From contig JAKCPI010004326.1 in assembly GCA_023213315.1 (NCBI GenBank), positions 1 through 64,000 of the forward strand: 64,000 bases of DNA, written 5' to 3'. The notes under the pieces were generated by a model that saw only the letters and a program-made list of their open reading frames with translations, was not told the origin of the DNA and made no database searches. A program made the position numbers and the translations under genes. Below, piece after piece: positions 1 through 11,410 of the stretch (the first letter of the stretch is position 1; each line of letters starts with the position of its first letter). This DNA comes from Euborellia annulipes. Taxonomy: Eukaryota > Arthropoda > Insecta > Dermaptera > Anisolabididae.

Positions 1-480
1 CAACAACGAAAAGAGCTAGGAAGTTGAAATTTTATATTTAAGTTAGGCACCCCCATGGGACGTGACACGAAGCTTTTTAACAAAATCGACCAGAGTACTA
101 GTACTTTACTGATTCACTTTTTCAGTTTTTTTCGATTTTCTCAAAATTTGCTCCAACGATTTTTTTTTAATTCAAAAATCAATTATTTTTTAGATTCTCT
201 ATAAAATGTATATTCTCATTTTGTGATTGAAATCTTCTGAAGACCACTTTACTCTTGTACTCCATAGAAAAGATAGGAGAAATGGTTGCCATGGTATCAA
301 AATATAAATATTTTCCCATACTTATAAATTTTACATCTTGAATTCAATTGTACCCTACTGTCGGAAACTAAATACATGTCGACACTAAAAAAATCTGGTG
401 TGACAAGCACAGTACACAACTTTCGATTACCGAAGGTAAGAGAAAGTTGTGTGCTGTGCGCCAGTCACACCAGATTTTTT
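1..480 (+). mobile_element. H element (HINE-like), 5' part outside window
   Basis: This is the right two thirds of the ~690 bp repeat called H, which recurs at 24.7, 44.0 and 58.0 kb. It starts inside the block containing CACGAAGCTTTTTAACAAAA and ends with the family hairpin at about 386-480: arms AAAAATCTGGTGTGAC and GTCACACCAGATTTTTT, with inner arms around GTACACAACTTTC and GAAAGTTGTGTGC. No coding capacity is seen, so it is a non-autonomous element. Confidence 0.85.
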
Positions 481-610
481 CCCTTCCGTTTCTGTTGTTT
501 TAAAGTACGTGATAGAAATCTTGAATGATAAATGACGATAAGAATTATAAATACCAAGTTAAGCTCAGTAAAGTTATATTATAATAAGTAAAAAATTATT
601 AAAGCTCTTG

Positions 611-868
611 TGGTTAGAATTATTATTATTAGGGGAATTTTTAATTATATTATTAATTATTTATTAAAAATATAAATACGGTACAACGTTTCGACTGCTT
701 ATTCTGCTTGATAACGGCTATAAATGCTTGATAACGGCTGCAGAATTATTATTAGGGGAATTTTTAATTATAGACCACAGTCGAAACACGTTGTACAGTA
801 TTTATATTTTTAATAAACAATTAATAAAAAAATGTGGTCTATAATTAAAAATTCCCCTAATAATATAA
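611..868. repeat. Palindromic element with AGGGGAATTTTTAATTAT ends
   Basis: The motif AGGGGAATTTTTAATTAT occurs near 632 and 755 and inverted near 841. Longer inverted arms around 665-695 and 780-815 share TAAATACGGTACAACGTTTCG-like sequence. The end motif recurs alone near 16695. It looks like a foldback or MITE-type repeat; no clean TSD was identified. Confidence 0.6.
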
Positions 869-1870
869 TAATAAAATAAAAAATTCGGTGGGTTTTGCAA
901 ATTTTCAAGTTACGAAGTGATTTACCAAAATTTTACATGTATAGGTGACTAATTAAAAGTAAGCAAAGGATATCTTTTTGTTAGTCTGGTTACTTGTTAG
1001 ATAGTTAGTTAACTATAGATAAAAAACCGGTCGATGTTCCACCTTAAAGTGAATTTACGTAGGTAGCCTCTGGCAGTATAGTGTTGTCCCTCAGTATAAA
1101 AAAAAAACCGTCAAAGGTTTCACTGTTTTTGGGAAAATATTTATTTTACTTAACACAAACATATTTTTATCAATGTTGTTATCAAAAGCATTTGTCCTAT
1201 TCTTTGTCTGAGTTTCTTTAATGTAAACCAATTGTTTAACTAATTTTTACAATATTTTTTTAACATAGGTGATTGATGGTATTATATGTATAAAATAATA
1301 AATAAATAAAAATTTAGTAAGGTAAGTTAGACATTCGTTTATTAAATAATGATATGTTAATATTATTTTTGACCATGTTGGGTTAGACTTGTTAGAGAGA
1401 AGAGAAGAAGTAAAAATATTGATTCAAAAAAAAAATACAAATCTGAATAGGTTTAAACTGGATTATTATTCAAACTTGATTAAATAACCTCATTTTGCCA
1501 TAATTTAGCAACAATAAGTAACTGGAGAAAGATCCATTAGGCCATATCCTTACTGTCAACAATCAATTTGTTTACTTATTATGCTTATATTTTATCAGGT
1601 TATCAGATCAGATAGCATACTGTATATTCAAGAAAAATGATTGACACAAAAAGTGAAATAACTTTAATGAATATTGAAGAAAAACAAAAAAATATTAAGA
1701 AACTCTTTAGGTTGATATTATGCAATTTGGCCTTAATTATTATTATAAGATCAAGTTTGAAATATAAGATGAAAAAAAAAGCGCAGGGAATTTAAATATA
1801 ATAAAATTGCGACATAATAAATAAAACAAACGAACTGGTAGAGAGCTGTAACGAATGAATAACAACAAGA
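869..1870. other. AT-rich stretch without recognised gene
   Basis: Low-complexity AT-rich DNA with short A and T runs. No open frame of protein-like composition, no RNA gene and no repeat shared with the rest of the window was recognised. Confidence 0.5.
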
Positions 1871-1910
1871 AGGAAGGGAGGAGGTGCAGCTGGCTCACAG
1901 TCTCGATTAG

Positions 1911-2210
1911 CTAGCGTTCGTACTTTCTCCTAAAGGCATGCGTGAGTTCCCGGAGATTGAGCGCCGACGACGAGGCGTAGAGAGAATGAGGCCTGGATCG
2001 GGGTCGAGTTCTGGACCGAGAACGGATTCTAGGATGAACACCTTCAGTCTCTTGTTCAGCCTCTGCAGCCACGGCGGCTGCCGCGGCGGCTAATGAGTAC
2101 AAGCCATAGGACATGAGCAGACCAGACTTGCATGGCAGACGAGAGTCATAGAGCCACTGTCTGCTCGTTGTTGGCGGTTGCGCCTCGCCAGGTGGCTTAA
2201 CTACAACCAA
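1911..2210 (-). CDS. Candidate GC-rich coding exon (Ala/Arg/Ser-rich)
   Basis: An open frame on the minus strand lies in a GC- and CpG-rich island (about 1860-2300) that contrasts sharply with the AT-rich surroundings. The translation has a poly-Ala block, then an Arg/Ser/Pro stretch, and ends SALNLRELTHAFRRKYER before a TAG stop. The first in-frame ATG is internal (MSYGLYSL, about 32 codons in). A TTGGTTGTAG acceptor-like site stands just before the open part, so this could be a terminal exon rather than a single-exon gene. I do not recognise the protein. A GC-rich 5' UTR or promoter with a fortuitous frame is the main alternative. It lies on the same strand as the exon at 16.1 kb, so both could belong to one gene, but nothing in the sequence proves it. 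Confidence 0.35.
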   Translation of the reverse strand: MVVVKPPGEAQPPTTSRQWLYDSRLPCKSGLLMSYGLYSLAAAAAAVAAEAEQETEGVHPRIRSRSRTRPRSRPHSLYASSSALNLRELTHAFRRKYER

Positions 2211-2499
2211 CCAGTCAGGCAGTCATATGAATTGAGATAAGAGCGCACAACGTGCTGTAGGCGCCATCCATTGGTCGCAACACACACCTCGCATTTCAAA
2301 AACTTCTCATTTAGAGAAAATATACGGAATTCTATCTGAAAGTGATTTGAATAGATATATAAGTATTTTATTTATATATATGTATTTTTCAGACCATTCA
2401 TTAATTTTCCAATAAAGATTAGCAGGTCAGCTAAAACATGTTGAATTAAATTTAACAACAAAGAGATATTAAATATCAAAAACAAGACCGATTGCTGAG

Positions 2500-2620
2500 A
2501 ATGGCATCTTTAGCAAGAGTGAGCAAGGTCGTTGCAATGAAGTAATGCCAACCACGACAGTAACTCGGTTGGGTGGCCTCGAAAAACCAGCGTGTGCAAC
2601 ATCTCCCAGTTGACATCCAT
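2500..2620 (+). mobile_element. SINE-C (5S-like head), fragment
   Basis: The stretch GGTTGGGTGGCCTCGAAAA followed by CCAGCGTGTGCAACATC matches the reverse complement of the repeats at 9590-9785 and 9845-10035. The preceding part (GTTGCAATGAAG...AACC) fits the same family. Only the head is kept. Confidence 0.5.
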
Positions 2621-3806
2621 AAGAATAATTTAATAAATTATTAAGGTGACGACGTGATGGTATAAATTATTTTCGAAAAGCCTCAGCAGCCGAAAGGGTA
2701 AATAAAAACAATGACAACAGTTCGAAGCAAGAGATGACAAAAGTAGAAGCAAGAGTCAACAAAGAAATACTAGTATTTTTGTGGAATGTGCATCAACAAG
2801 AACAAAATAATCCAACATCCTAACGACCAACAAAAAATTGATATTCTTATTGTTTCATATTAATTTGATTAAAACAGATCCAATTTACATTTATGAATAA
2901 ATTGCTGTGGACATTTAAAAATTATATATGAAAATAATTTTTTTAGTTTAACTTAATTGATCATTATCTAAATATGCGCTTCCCAAAAACATTTTTGTGG
3001 CTTTGGACTAAATTTCGCAAGCCCTTCAATTAATATAATTTGAAAATAATGTTCTGTAAAATGAAACCAATAAGGTCACATAACATCAAGCTCTATTATC
3101 CTTTTTAAATGTCCATGTGAAAAATCAAATAAGTAGAGTTTTTCTATTTGATCATTATCGTTTGTTTATTTACGAAATTTCGTTGTCATGGAATTTAACT
3201 ATATATAGGCCCTAAGGATCAATTCCAAATAAAAATAACTATTTTATAATCCAAAGCTTACCTTTGTAATATTGAAATTTCAGGGAAATAATTTCTTAAA
3301 ACTCTTATATCAGACATCTTGAGGTATTAATTATATTTCACTATTAATGTATTGTATCAACAATAAATAAAGTTTTCATTAAGCAAAAATAAATGCACTA
3401 TAGTCTATTTAGACAATTATAAATGAGATTAAACAACCAATTATTTATTGACTTGTCATCTTCAAAGATGGAAAAATATTCACTGATTAATAATAGATTA
3501 AATTTATAAATTAACATTACGTATCATTTGATTAATTTTGATAAGATATCAAGAGGAGAAAAATTTATCATTTTTTTTTCTTTTATAAGTTTATTGTAAA
3601 AAGATAAATATTAGTAATAATTCCAGGAAAAAAAATAATACTTATACATTTTTTAATAATTATTAAATTATTATGTTATAGTCTGAATTTAGATAACCAA
3701 GAGATAGTGAGAAAATATCATTATAAATATTTATTTTGATTGGGTTGAAAAATTAAGCCACTAGGATCTGTGTTTATCAATGTCTACAAACTAGAGAGCC
3801 TTTTTA
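2621..3806. other. AT-rich stretch without recognised gene
   Basis: Mostly short A/T-rich words. No long frame, splice-bounded exon or repeat shared with other parts of the window was recognised. Confidence 0.5.
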
Positions 3807-3903
3807 CTTTTTTTTTTTTAAACATTCACACTTTTTTCTCATTCACACTCACATTCATACAGTCTTTTCGGCAACTTAGACCATTTAAGACTTTGACGCC
3901 TTT
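3807..3903 (-). mobile_element. SINE-A tail fragment
   Basis: On the plus strand a T-run is followed by CATTCACACTTTTTTCTCATT and CAGTCTTTTCGGCAACTTAG, the reverse complement of the SINE-A tail seen whole at 52.3-52.6 kb. The tRNA-like head is missing. Confidence 0.8.
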
Positions 3904-3935
3904 TTACTTTCTCTTGGGGCTTAAATAGAAATGCC

Positions 3936-4190
3936 TGGGCCCTCGGGGCTTGGTGTAGAGGTTAGCGTGCTAACCTCGTATACGTCGCGGGTTCGGACCC
4001 CAGGCAGTCCGATGTTTTATTTAAGCCATTTGGATACCAAATGGCTTAAATAAGAATGCCTGGACCCCAATATAGATAAATTCATAAATAACGGTTATCG
4101 TCAAAGTCTTATATGGCCTAAGTTGCCGAAAAGACTGTGTGAATGTTTGTGTGAATGAGAAAAAGTGTGAATGTTAAAAAAAAAAAAAGA
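3936..4190 (+). mobile_element. SINE-A, complete tRNA-derived copy
   Basis: The head has an A-box-like TGGTGTAGAGG and a B-box-like GGGTTCGGACCCC, the split Pol III promoter of tRNA-derived SINEs. The body contains a conserved internal hairpin (AAGCCATTTGG / CCAAATGGCTT). The tail has AAGTTGCCGAAAAGACTGTG, then GTGAATG repeats and a poly-A run. It is a good reference copy, together with 52289-52562. Confidence 0.88.
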
Positions 4191-4227
4191 TATGCCTGGA
4201 CTCCCAATAGATATATTCAATGTATAT

Positions 4228-4610
4228 ATACTTTCTCTTACCTCTATATAAATTAATATATAGAGAGAGAAAGTATTGGATTCATGTCAAAAATTCGATG
4301 TCGAGATTTTGATAGATATACATATTTTGAGGTCCCTGAAACCAAAAAAGTGATTTTCGCAACATTGTCTGTCTGTTTGTGTGTCTGTGAACAAAATATC
4401 TCAAGAACTAAAAATAGGAGATTGAAATTTTATTTTTAAGTTAGGTACGCACGTGGCACGAAGCTTTTGAACAAAATAGGTCAAAGAGTACTAGTACTTT
4501 ACTGATGTACTTTTGAACGCTTTACTCTAGTACTTCATAGGAAAGATAGGAGAAATGGTTTCCACAAAACATAAATATAAATATTTTTCAATGTTAATAA
4601 ATTTTACATC
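4228..4610 (+). mobile_element. H element, truncated at the right
   Basis: Begins with ACTTTCTCTTACCTC and the short AT palindrome, then ATTGGATTCATGTCAAAAAT, the GTCTGT block and the TACTAGTACTTTACTGATG block. It stops at TTTTACATC, where SINE-B sequence begins; the 3' hairpin is absent. Confidence 0.85.
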
Positions 4611-4720
4611 TTTTTTTTTTTTAAATTTATTTAAGGTCTTTTCGGCAACGGAGGCCATTTAGACCCCGTCTCTATTTATTTCAATTTATTGATAGCCAAT
4701 TAAATTGAAATAAATATGAC
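4611..4720 (-). mobile_element. SINE-B tail joined to an H element
   Basis: A T-run, then AAGGTCTTTTCGGCAACGGA and GGCCATTTAGACCCCGTC, is the reverse complement of the SINE-B tail. It joins the H element at the same H sequence (TTTTACATC) next to which SINEs lie in the copies at 19.8 and 55.6 kb. Confidence 0.75.
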
Positions 4721-5829
4721 GGCTTTGAGTTTATTGTCAACACCTCTAGCCTCTCGAAAGGGGGAGGGAGAGCACTTATTTGGGTAGTTCTTTCTCATCA
4801 AATAAGGAAATAAGATGGATATTTGGATAAACAGAAATATATTTTTATTTTTACCTGATTTTCTAAATTCTTTGTTGGCTTATTTAGTTTTTAATACGGA
4901 CCATTCTTTTTGAAGTTTGGAAAAAATAAATAAATAACTACTGTATATTCCTTGAATCAAAGATATGCTAAAGTTCATTGATTCCCGTTGCTGATATAAT
5001 CAAATTATTTTGACTGCTAATTAACTTAAATAAATATAACTATTATATTTAGATAATATATAACATTTGTTTAAATGATATTCGATGCCTAAAAATCTCT
5101 ATGCTGCAACGCCTGTGAATTAGACAACCAGCCTTTCGCTTGAGAATATTCTCTGCTTGAATCTATCTCCGCAGGCTGTGAATTCCAAATAATCTTTACT
5201 AAAATCAAACAATTGACTAAGCTTTTTAGTTAATGATAAAAAAGCAAACCTGATCCATTTATGTCGACGACTCGAGATTTATTTCATTTTTTTTATCATG
5301 TTATGCTTTCTGATAAAAATAACGACACCATTGTTTTCGGACATTTAAAAAAAAAGATATGCCAAATAAAACCGATGTGTTTGTTTTTCTTTTTTTTCCA
5401 AATGGTATATATTTATACAAAGTCGAAATCCGGGAGTCCATTTAATGGAAGCTGGTGAACGGAAGAGTCATTAAGGAGCTATCGCTGTCTCTTTTTTTAG
5501 AAACAGACAAACAGACTCGTTTCTGATTAGCAACTTGTGGACCAAATGGACAAAAACTCGACCGACCAAGCAAATAATGCACCATGATATCAGAGAGGTA
5601 TAAATAGAATAGAGCGCATAGCTAACTGAGTTGAGTGGAATAAATAACTTAAACGCTGTTTTAATGACAATGAGAAATTACACTTTTACTTAATATGAAA
5701 GTTAAATTTTTTTAGATTGTGCATTCAAAATAGAAAAGAAAAAGAGGGAGCTTTTTAGATAGTAAATTAAAATTTATCAAGTATTTATTTTATAACTCCC
5801 CATCACTGTATAAAGTTTCTCTTGAACTA
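4721..5829. other. Mostly unassigned; short repeated motif at 4733-4776
   Basis: The stretch starting TGTCAACACCTCTAGCCTCTC and running into a G-rich AAAGGGGGAGGG recurs in diverged form near 13590-13632 and 56982-57015, so it is probably another repeat fragment. The rest is AT-rich, with short frames of no convincing composition. Confidence 0.4.
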
Positions 5830-5975
5830 ATGTAAGTCTCAGTGGTAGAGGATTAGCTTCTGGTGCCAAAAGTCGAGGATTTCAGTCAGAATTAGATACC
5901 ATTCAATTGAAACAAATAGAGATGGGATCTAAATGGCCTCCGATGCCGAAAAAAAACTTTAAAAAAATTATTAAG
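5830..5975 (+). mobile_element. SINE-B, tRNA-derived copy
   Basis: The head contains CAGTGGTAGAGGATTAGC (A-box-like). The body has the family's ATTCAATTGAAACAAATAGA, and the tail TCTAAATGGCCTCCGATGCC, GAAAA and A-rich sequence. The B box is diverged. Confidence 0.75.
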
Positions 5976-6295
5976 TTTTCACCAAATATGAGTGATTCTT
6001 AGAGAAGGATTGCCTTCTTTATTTCCCCCTCCACCTCAAAAAGTTTAATGACCTAAAATTAATTAAAATAATTATTAACTAGATAGAGCTTTATTTGAAA
6101 AGGATGAAATTTTTTCAATCTAATAGTTTGAATTAGCCAGACAATATATCATTTAAGATTATCAAATTTGACCAAATTGGACCGTCTACCTAGGGTAAAG
6201 GAAGTCCGTCCGCCGCAAAGTTTGGAGATCCTGGTTCGAGACCAAGACGGAATTTCGGCCAATCATAAATACAAACTCATCTCGCAAATTTGATA

Positions 6296-6492
6296 TTTTT
6301 TTTTTTTAATTTGTTTAAGATCTTTTTCGACATCTAAAGCCATTTAGATCACATTCCTATTTATTTCAAATGATTAGTAGTCATAGTAGTCAATTAAAAT
6401 GAAATAAATTTTTCTCGTTTGGGACGGGAAGCGAAACAGGGACCCTAGGCTCAAGAAGCTAATGTCTTCTTTCTGAGCCACAGGTCACAGGC
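6296..6492 (-). mobile_element. SINE-B copy
   Basis: A T-run, then a diverged AAGATCTTTTTCGACATCTA tail, the ATTTATTTCAAATGATTAG body and a tRNA-like head ending near CTGAGCCACAGGTCACAGG. The orientation is tail first, so the SINE is on the minus strand. Confidence 0.75.
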
Positions 6493-7914
6493 CCAAATTT
6501 GCTATTTTAAATAATTATTTCTGAAATGGATGGTAATTAAACAATACTTTCACACTATATAAAACATATATATGAAAGAGAAAGTAAAAAGAAAATGCAG
6601 TCTGAGTTGTTTCATTAATATCTTTAGAGTAATGGACAAAATCCGCTGATTCAGCAGTTGGAAAGATTACGATCCTCAATCCTATTAAATTTTCGGAAAA
6701 TTGTTATGAGATCCAAATCCAGACCCTGGATCGGATTTTAACCCCTATTTGTAGATCTTTAGAAAATTTTTTCTATGTAAGTAGACTGAATTAATAGATG
6801 AATTTATTCAGTATCTCATAAATCGACCGGAAATGGTTATGGCCTTCAGGTCCACAAACATTTTCATTCTTTTCATCAATTAACTCAGCCATAACCTCAT
6901 CTAGAATAATTATTTTATCTGTTTTCATTCTTTACATGATTCCAAGTCTGTATAAAAATTAAAAAGAGAAAAAAATCTTAGCTCCAGAAGTAGAGAATCC
7001 AAGAGTAATAAATTGTAAATACAAGTCTTGATTTTAAAATTCTAATAAATTAAGATAGAAAAGTTAGATGATTTATTCTTAGAAAATAATATCTCCTAAG
7101 AGTTAGCTATAGTTTGCATCTTTGAAGAGATTCGCTATTCTGAAGTCAGCCAAGACTGGTCTTAGAACGGTTGAATGAATAGGAGATTCAAATACAAAGG
7201 ATTTATTGTCAATTTCAATGAATATATTATGGAGCACAAAATTAACTAGAATGGTTTCATCTGAATAGGAAGACTCTTTGGCGTATGAGATCATATATCT
7301 TTATTTCAAATAACAAAAACTTACGAAAACAATTAATTGACTATACCAGTTGATTTTTTTAATTAATGTTTTTATTGCATTAAGAAGAGCTATCAATTAA
7401 CGGTAATAGACATGGTCTCGTGCATGAAGACATTAAAATAGGCACAAACTCCCTTCATCCCCAGTGACCATTATTAAAACCAAAACTCTATATATTGTTT
7501 TTAAATTTTTCTAAAGAGTATGTAACCATATCCAGCCTCCATCCTACAGGATCTCAAACAGTTTATAGAAATATGAAACTCAATGTATCGAAAAAAAGGC
7601 AGAATGGCAAATTGTATTTCATTTTTGCGGACTATAGATCTAAATCATATTTAAAGCTGATTTTATTTAAAAAATCAAGAGTTTCTATTTATTCTAATAG
7701 GCTAATTAAAGAGAATTATTTTAAGGAAAGTGATTAAAAACTTCCAACGCTAATATCTTCTCATCAATTTTAATTAGAAATTAGTAATTTAATTAAAAAT
7801 TTTTAAAACATCCTTTATCTACAGTTGAACCGATCAATAGAGAATATACCTGGTACATATAAGGTTTAAAATTATTTTAAAAAATTTCTCAAACAAAATG
7901 TCTTAATGACTTTT
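6493..7914. other. Unassigned stretch with two weak open frames
   Basis: An open frame at 7103-7294 (minus, 63 codons) has an ordinary amino acid mix, including VLADFRIANLFKDANYS at the end. One at 7495-7737 (plus, 80 codons) is Lys/Tyr/Phe-rich, as chance frames in AT-rich DNA are. Neither has clear splice sites or a recognised domain, so neither is called as a gene. Confidence 0.35.
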
Positions 7915-8058
7915 TTAAAATTATTTAAGGTCTTTTTTCGGCATCTGAGGCCATTTAGACCCCGTCCCTATTTATTCCAATTGATTAGTAACCAAATAAT
8001 TGAAATAAATTCTTTGCCTGAGACTGGATGCGAACCTTTGACCGCCTAAATGACTGGA
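7915..8058 (-). mobile_element. SINE-B copy
   Basis: Contains AAGGTCTTTTTTCGGCATCT, CCATTTAGACCCCGTCCCTA and GAGACTGGATGCGAACC, the family tail, body and B-box region on the minus strand. The head end is truncated near 8058. Confidence 0.8.
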
Positions 8059-8628
8059 AAGATAAAATGATTTAATTTAAAATTTTTCAAAATTTTAAAA
8101 AATCGTTTATATCAGTAGAATAAACAGTAAAGGTTTTTACAAAGGGACTGCACAGCCGCCAGACAAAATTTGTCAGAAAAAGATTGTTGGACAATGCAAA
8201 TGAGACAAATCGTTGCAGCAAAAGAAAAGAGTTGCGCCCAAGAGGCTATTGGATATAAAATTTTAAAATATCTAAATATTAGAGATTGGCAGTGGGAGGT
8301 AGGGGGTGAGAAGTTTTTCTTTTCTGTCTAGCAGTCTAAGCATAGGTCTACTATTTGATGTATAGCTACTCTTGCCTTATTTATAAACTTAATCAATAAG
8401 ATACAAACACTTCTTGGTTTTGGAATGTATTAATAACATACTATACAGTGTCTTCTCAGATAAAACTTTGTTAAATATTTAGACGGGTAGAATTCAAACA
8501 AGAAAACAAATCAATCCTTTAAATAAATTTTACAAAAGAAAAGAAATTAATAATCTAATAACATTTGAAAATATTAATATGATCTAGACAATACAAATAT
8601 TGTAAAAACTTCATTATAATTAATTAAT

Positions 8629-8678
8629 GCCCCCCCCTCTATATGTTTATATTAATTACGAGAAGGGGGGGGGGGGGC
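8629..8678. repeat. Facing poly-C and poly-G tracts
   Basis: A run of about nine C and, 30 bases later, a run of about fifteen G can pair as a hairpin around an AT-rich centre. G-runs of this kind are unusual in the AT-rich background and elsewhere lie in hAT-type elements, but no terminal repeats were found here. Confidence 0.45.
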
Positions 8679-8724
8679 TGAGAGTTTAAGACGTTGACAA
8701 ATCACAAAAGTGATAATCTAAAAG

Positions 8725-8880
8725 TCAAGGGGAGTGGGTTCGGACCTCAGGAAGTTCGATGAATATTTATTTAAATCATTTGGATACCAAATGTGTAAAT
8801 AAATATGCCAAAAAATTTGTATCGTAATTTATATTAAAAGTCTATATGAACTTAGATGCCGAAAAAGACTAAAAATAAAA
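8725..8880 (+). mobile_element. SINE-A, diverged copy
   Basis: GGGTTCGGACCTCAGGAAGT (B-box region), TTTGGATACCAAATG and GATGCCGAAAAAGACT follow the SINE-A order with many changes. The first half of the head is missing. Confidence 0.65.
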
Positions 8881-9589
8881 TTAATTAATGTGTATTGTTA
8901 GGAGAAAAAACATTTAGATGATAAAATGAATTCATTTATTCCTACATTTATTTTTTTAAAGGAATTTAAAGGGTTAAAGCTATAAGGCCTAAGATGGTAG
9001 AACATATAATTAGAACAAATATAATTTGTTTGCAAGTCTAGAAACTTGAACGATAGTTCTATATAAAAAAAATTGTTAATATAGTTGCAAAGCTTTCCAG
9101 TTCTTTACAATAAAACAAGAATCAGGATATTTGTTATTTATTTTAATAGTCAATCCGTTGTTGCTGACTTCTACAAAATTTTTGTTTATAATTTTAATTT
9201 CAAAAGACATTTTTGTGTTAGCTTCATAGCTATCTAATTTTATTTTATATCTTTTTTTTGGCAACTTTCTTTTATTTGCCATATACAAGACAAATGAATT
9301 AAAAAGGCACGAGGTACAAGATTTAATTTTCTTTTAATCTTGAAAATCTAATTTGCTTATATAAACGGTCATAAAATAATCCATGTTAGGAAGTAATTTT
9401 TTTATTTTGTTGCGTTTTTACATCTGATATTTTATTAAATAATAAATAGGACTATTAAAGAAAAAGGATTGTATTATGAGAATGAAAAATGTAACCCTCC
9501 AATTTTTACAAATATCTTTTCGTTTCAAAAGAACCCAGAAAATGCTTATCTTTAATATTCCATACTCAATATATATTTATATAGACCCC
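8881..9589. other. Unassigned, one weak open frame
   Basis: An open frame at 9076-9288 (minus, 70 codons, from MYMANKRKLPKKRYKIK) is Lys/Asn-rich, as expected of chance frames in AT-rich DNA. No domain was recognised and no splice sites support it. Confidence 0.3.
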
Positions 9590-9785
9590 TATATTTTTTA
9601 ATTCAACTTTTAGTTTGCAGAGGCCATTTGGGTTTGATTATATAATATTTTAATTTATTCCCCTGAGGCTAGTGGGGGGACGTTCCACACGCTTATTTTC
9701 GGGACCACCCAACCTTGCTTTGACATTGCTTAACAGTAACAATCTTGATGGTTGTTGCACTTCTCATTTGTTAGGCCCCTGCTTG
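9590..9785 (-). mobile_element. SINE-C (5S-like head) copy
   Basis: Read on the minus strand it begins GGGGCCTAACAAATGAG-like and continues with GTTACTGTTAAGCAATG, then GGTTGGGTGGTCCCG. Part of this resembles the 5S rRNA internal promoter (GCTAAGCA...TTGGATGGGAGACCG). The tail has CAAATGGCCTCTGCAAAC. Confidence 0.55.
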
Positions 9786-9844
9786 TGTATTTAACATATA
9801 TTATGTATGCATATATCTATTATTATTATTATATATAATGTATA

Positions 9845-10035
9845 TTTTTTTTATATTTCCCTTTCGAATGCTGAGGCCATTTAGCCCAAGAGTATACAAA
9901 TATATTTAATTAATTAATTGCACCGGGGGAAATTCCACATGATTCTCCGGGGCCACCCACCCGAGATTTCGCCCGCTGACTGCAACGATTGCTGGCTGAT
10001 GCTCTAATCTGTTGCCAGGCCTCCGGCAATTTATA
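9845..10035 (-). mobile_element. SINE-C copy next to the previous one
   Basis: The minus strand has GGCCTGGCAACAGATTAGAG, then TCGGGTGGGTGGCCCCGGAG and a tail CTAAATGGCCTCAGCATTCG. Head and tail are in the same order as in the neighbouring copy, so this is a second insertion or a local duplication. Confidence 0.55.
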
Positions 10036-10492
10036 TTTAAATATATGATTTTATATTATTAAAAAAATAATTTTAGAACAATCTGTGACTGTCGAAATAG
10101 TTCAATGAGAGCCTCTATTTATTAGGAAGGTTTCGAAAAAGCTTTACTATGTTTCTTAAGTCTTTTAAACAGTATAAAGGTCTTAAAAAGATAATTTTAT
10201 CATAAATAGAGCTATCTTAAAATTGTATATTACAACCGATATAATTTCTATGTATTTTGCCAATGAATGTTAAATCAATATTCCACCAAGTGATGATAGA
10301 GAGAGGAAAGCACGCGATCGATTGTATGTAGTTATTATACAATATATTTTGGTATATTTTATATATTATACCAGGTATGTTATTTTAGACCTGTTTACTC
10401 TTAGAACTCTGAAGAGGTCTGAGTAAAACACTGCTGAAACGTTCCGAATAAACAGTTATTGGCTGCAAACCTTTTACGCTATATTTCAAATA
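10036..10492. other. Unassigned; weak CTGAAGA/GAAACG motif near 10409-10441
   Basis: No gene was seen. CTGAAGAGG and, 20 bases later, CTGAAACGTTCCGAATAAA resemble the hammerhead-like motifs elsewhere in the window, but there is no clear stem between the two boxes. Confidence 0.35.
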
Positions 10493-10747
10493 TAATTGAA
10501 GGGGTCGGGCTCAGATAGTGCTAACCCACAAATATATAGTTCTGAGATATTTCAATTTTAAACTTTGGAAACAAACAAAACACCAATAAGAAGTTTGTTT
10601 GCTACTGTCAGAACACCCTAATGGCAATATCAGGCTGAGAAACAAATTGCACAACTGGTACAGACCTTTGCTCAATTGATGGTACTGAAAAGTCGGGCCT
10701 GTCATAATTGTGGGTTAGCTCTATCTGCAGCCGACCACTTCAATTGT
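10493..10747. mobile_element. MITE with ~40 bp terminal inverted repeats
   Basis: The left end (AATTGAAGGGGTCGGGCTC, then GTGCTAACCCACAA) is the inverted match of the right end (TTGTGGGTTAGC, then GCAGCCGACCACTTCAATT). The interior has an open frame of no recognised function. The TSD was not resolved. Confidence 0.7.
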
Positions 10748-11410
10748 TCCCTGTAATTTTTTTTTGCAACTTTATTGATTTAAATAATGAGTTAAATTAA
10801 TGAAAAACTTTCCAACAAGGAGTGGGATTTGAACTCTGAATCTATGATTGCTGTTTCAGCTGTGGAGGCGACTTGAATTAATTATTGAAAGAGGGAAATG
10901 AATAATAGATAGAGAAATGGATTTTTTTAAATCTTAATAGAAAAAGAGTGAATTAAAAAGTAATTATAATTTTAAATGAGATCTCTTGACGTTTAAATAA
11001 ATTAGGATCTTGTTAATTTTATATTATTTAACGAATGGTACAATTTTCTGATTATAAATATTTATTGAAATAAAAAACAAATATTTAAGTAAAATGGTTG
11101 GAATTCTGCTGTACCTTTACCATATCGTGCCCATTTAATATTAGAAAAGTAGAATTTTAATATCCAACATATTCTGATATTCTAAAATACGATTAAGAAA
11201 ATCTGAGTTGGATCCTTTGATAACAGCTAAAATTTTCAAAAAGCGAAAAGAATAAAAAATTTCTAAATCTTCAAATGTAGCCTACTAATATAATTAATTA
11301 AATTGAGAAGTTAATAGACAAAAATGATTTTAATATTGTATATTAGTGAGTTGAATAGGTGAATCAATATGTAGCTGAATAAATAAAAAAGCAAGTATTT
11401 CTTTAATATA
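10748..11410. other. Unassigned stretch
   Basis: AT-rich. TGGGATTTGAACTCTGAATC near 10823 looks like a decayed tRNA-like B-box region, but no full SINE could be traced. Confidence 0.35.
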
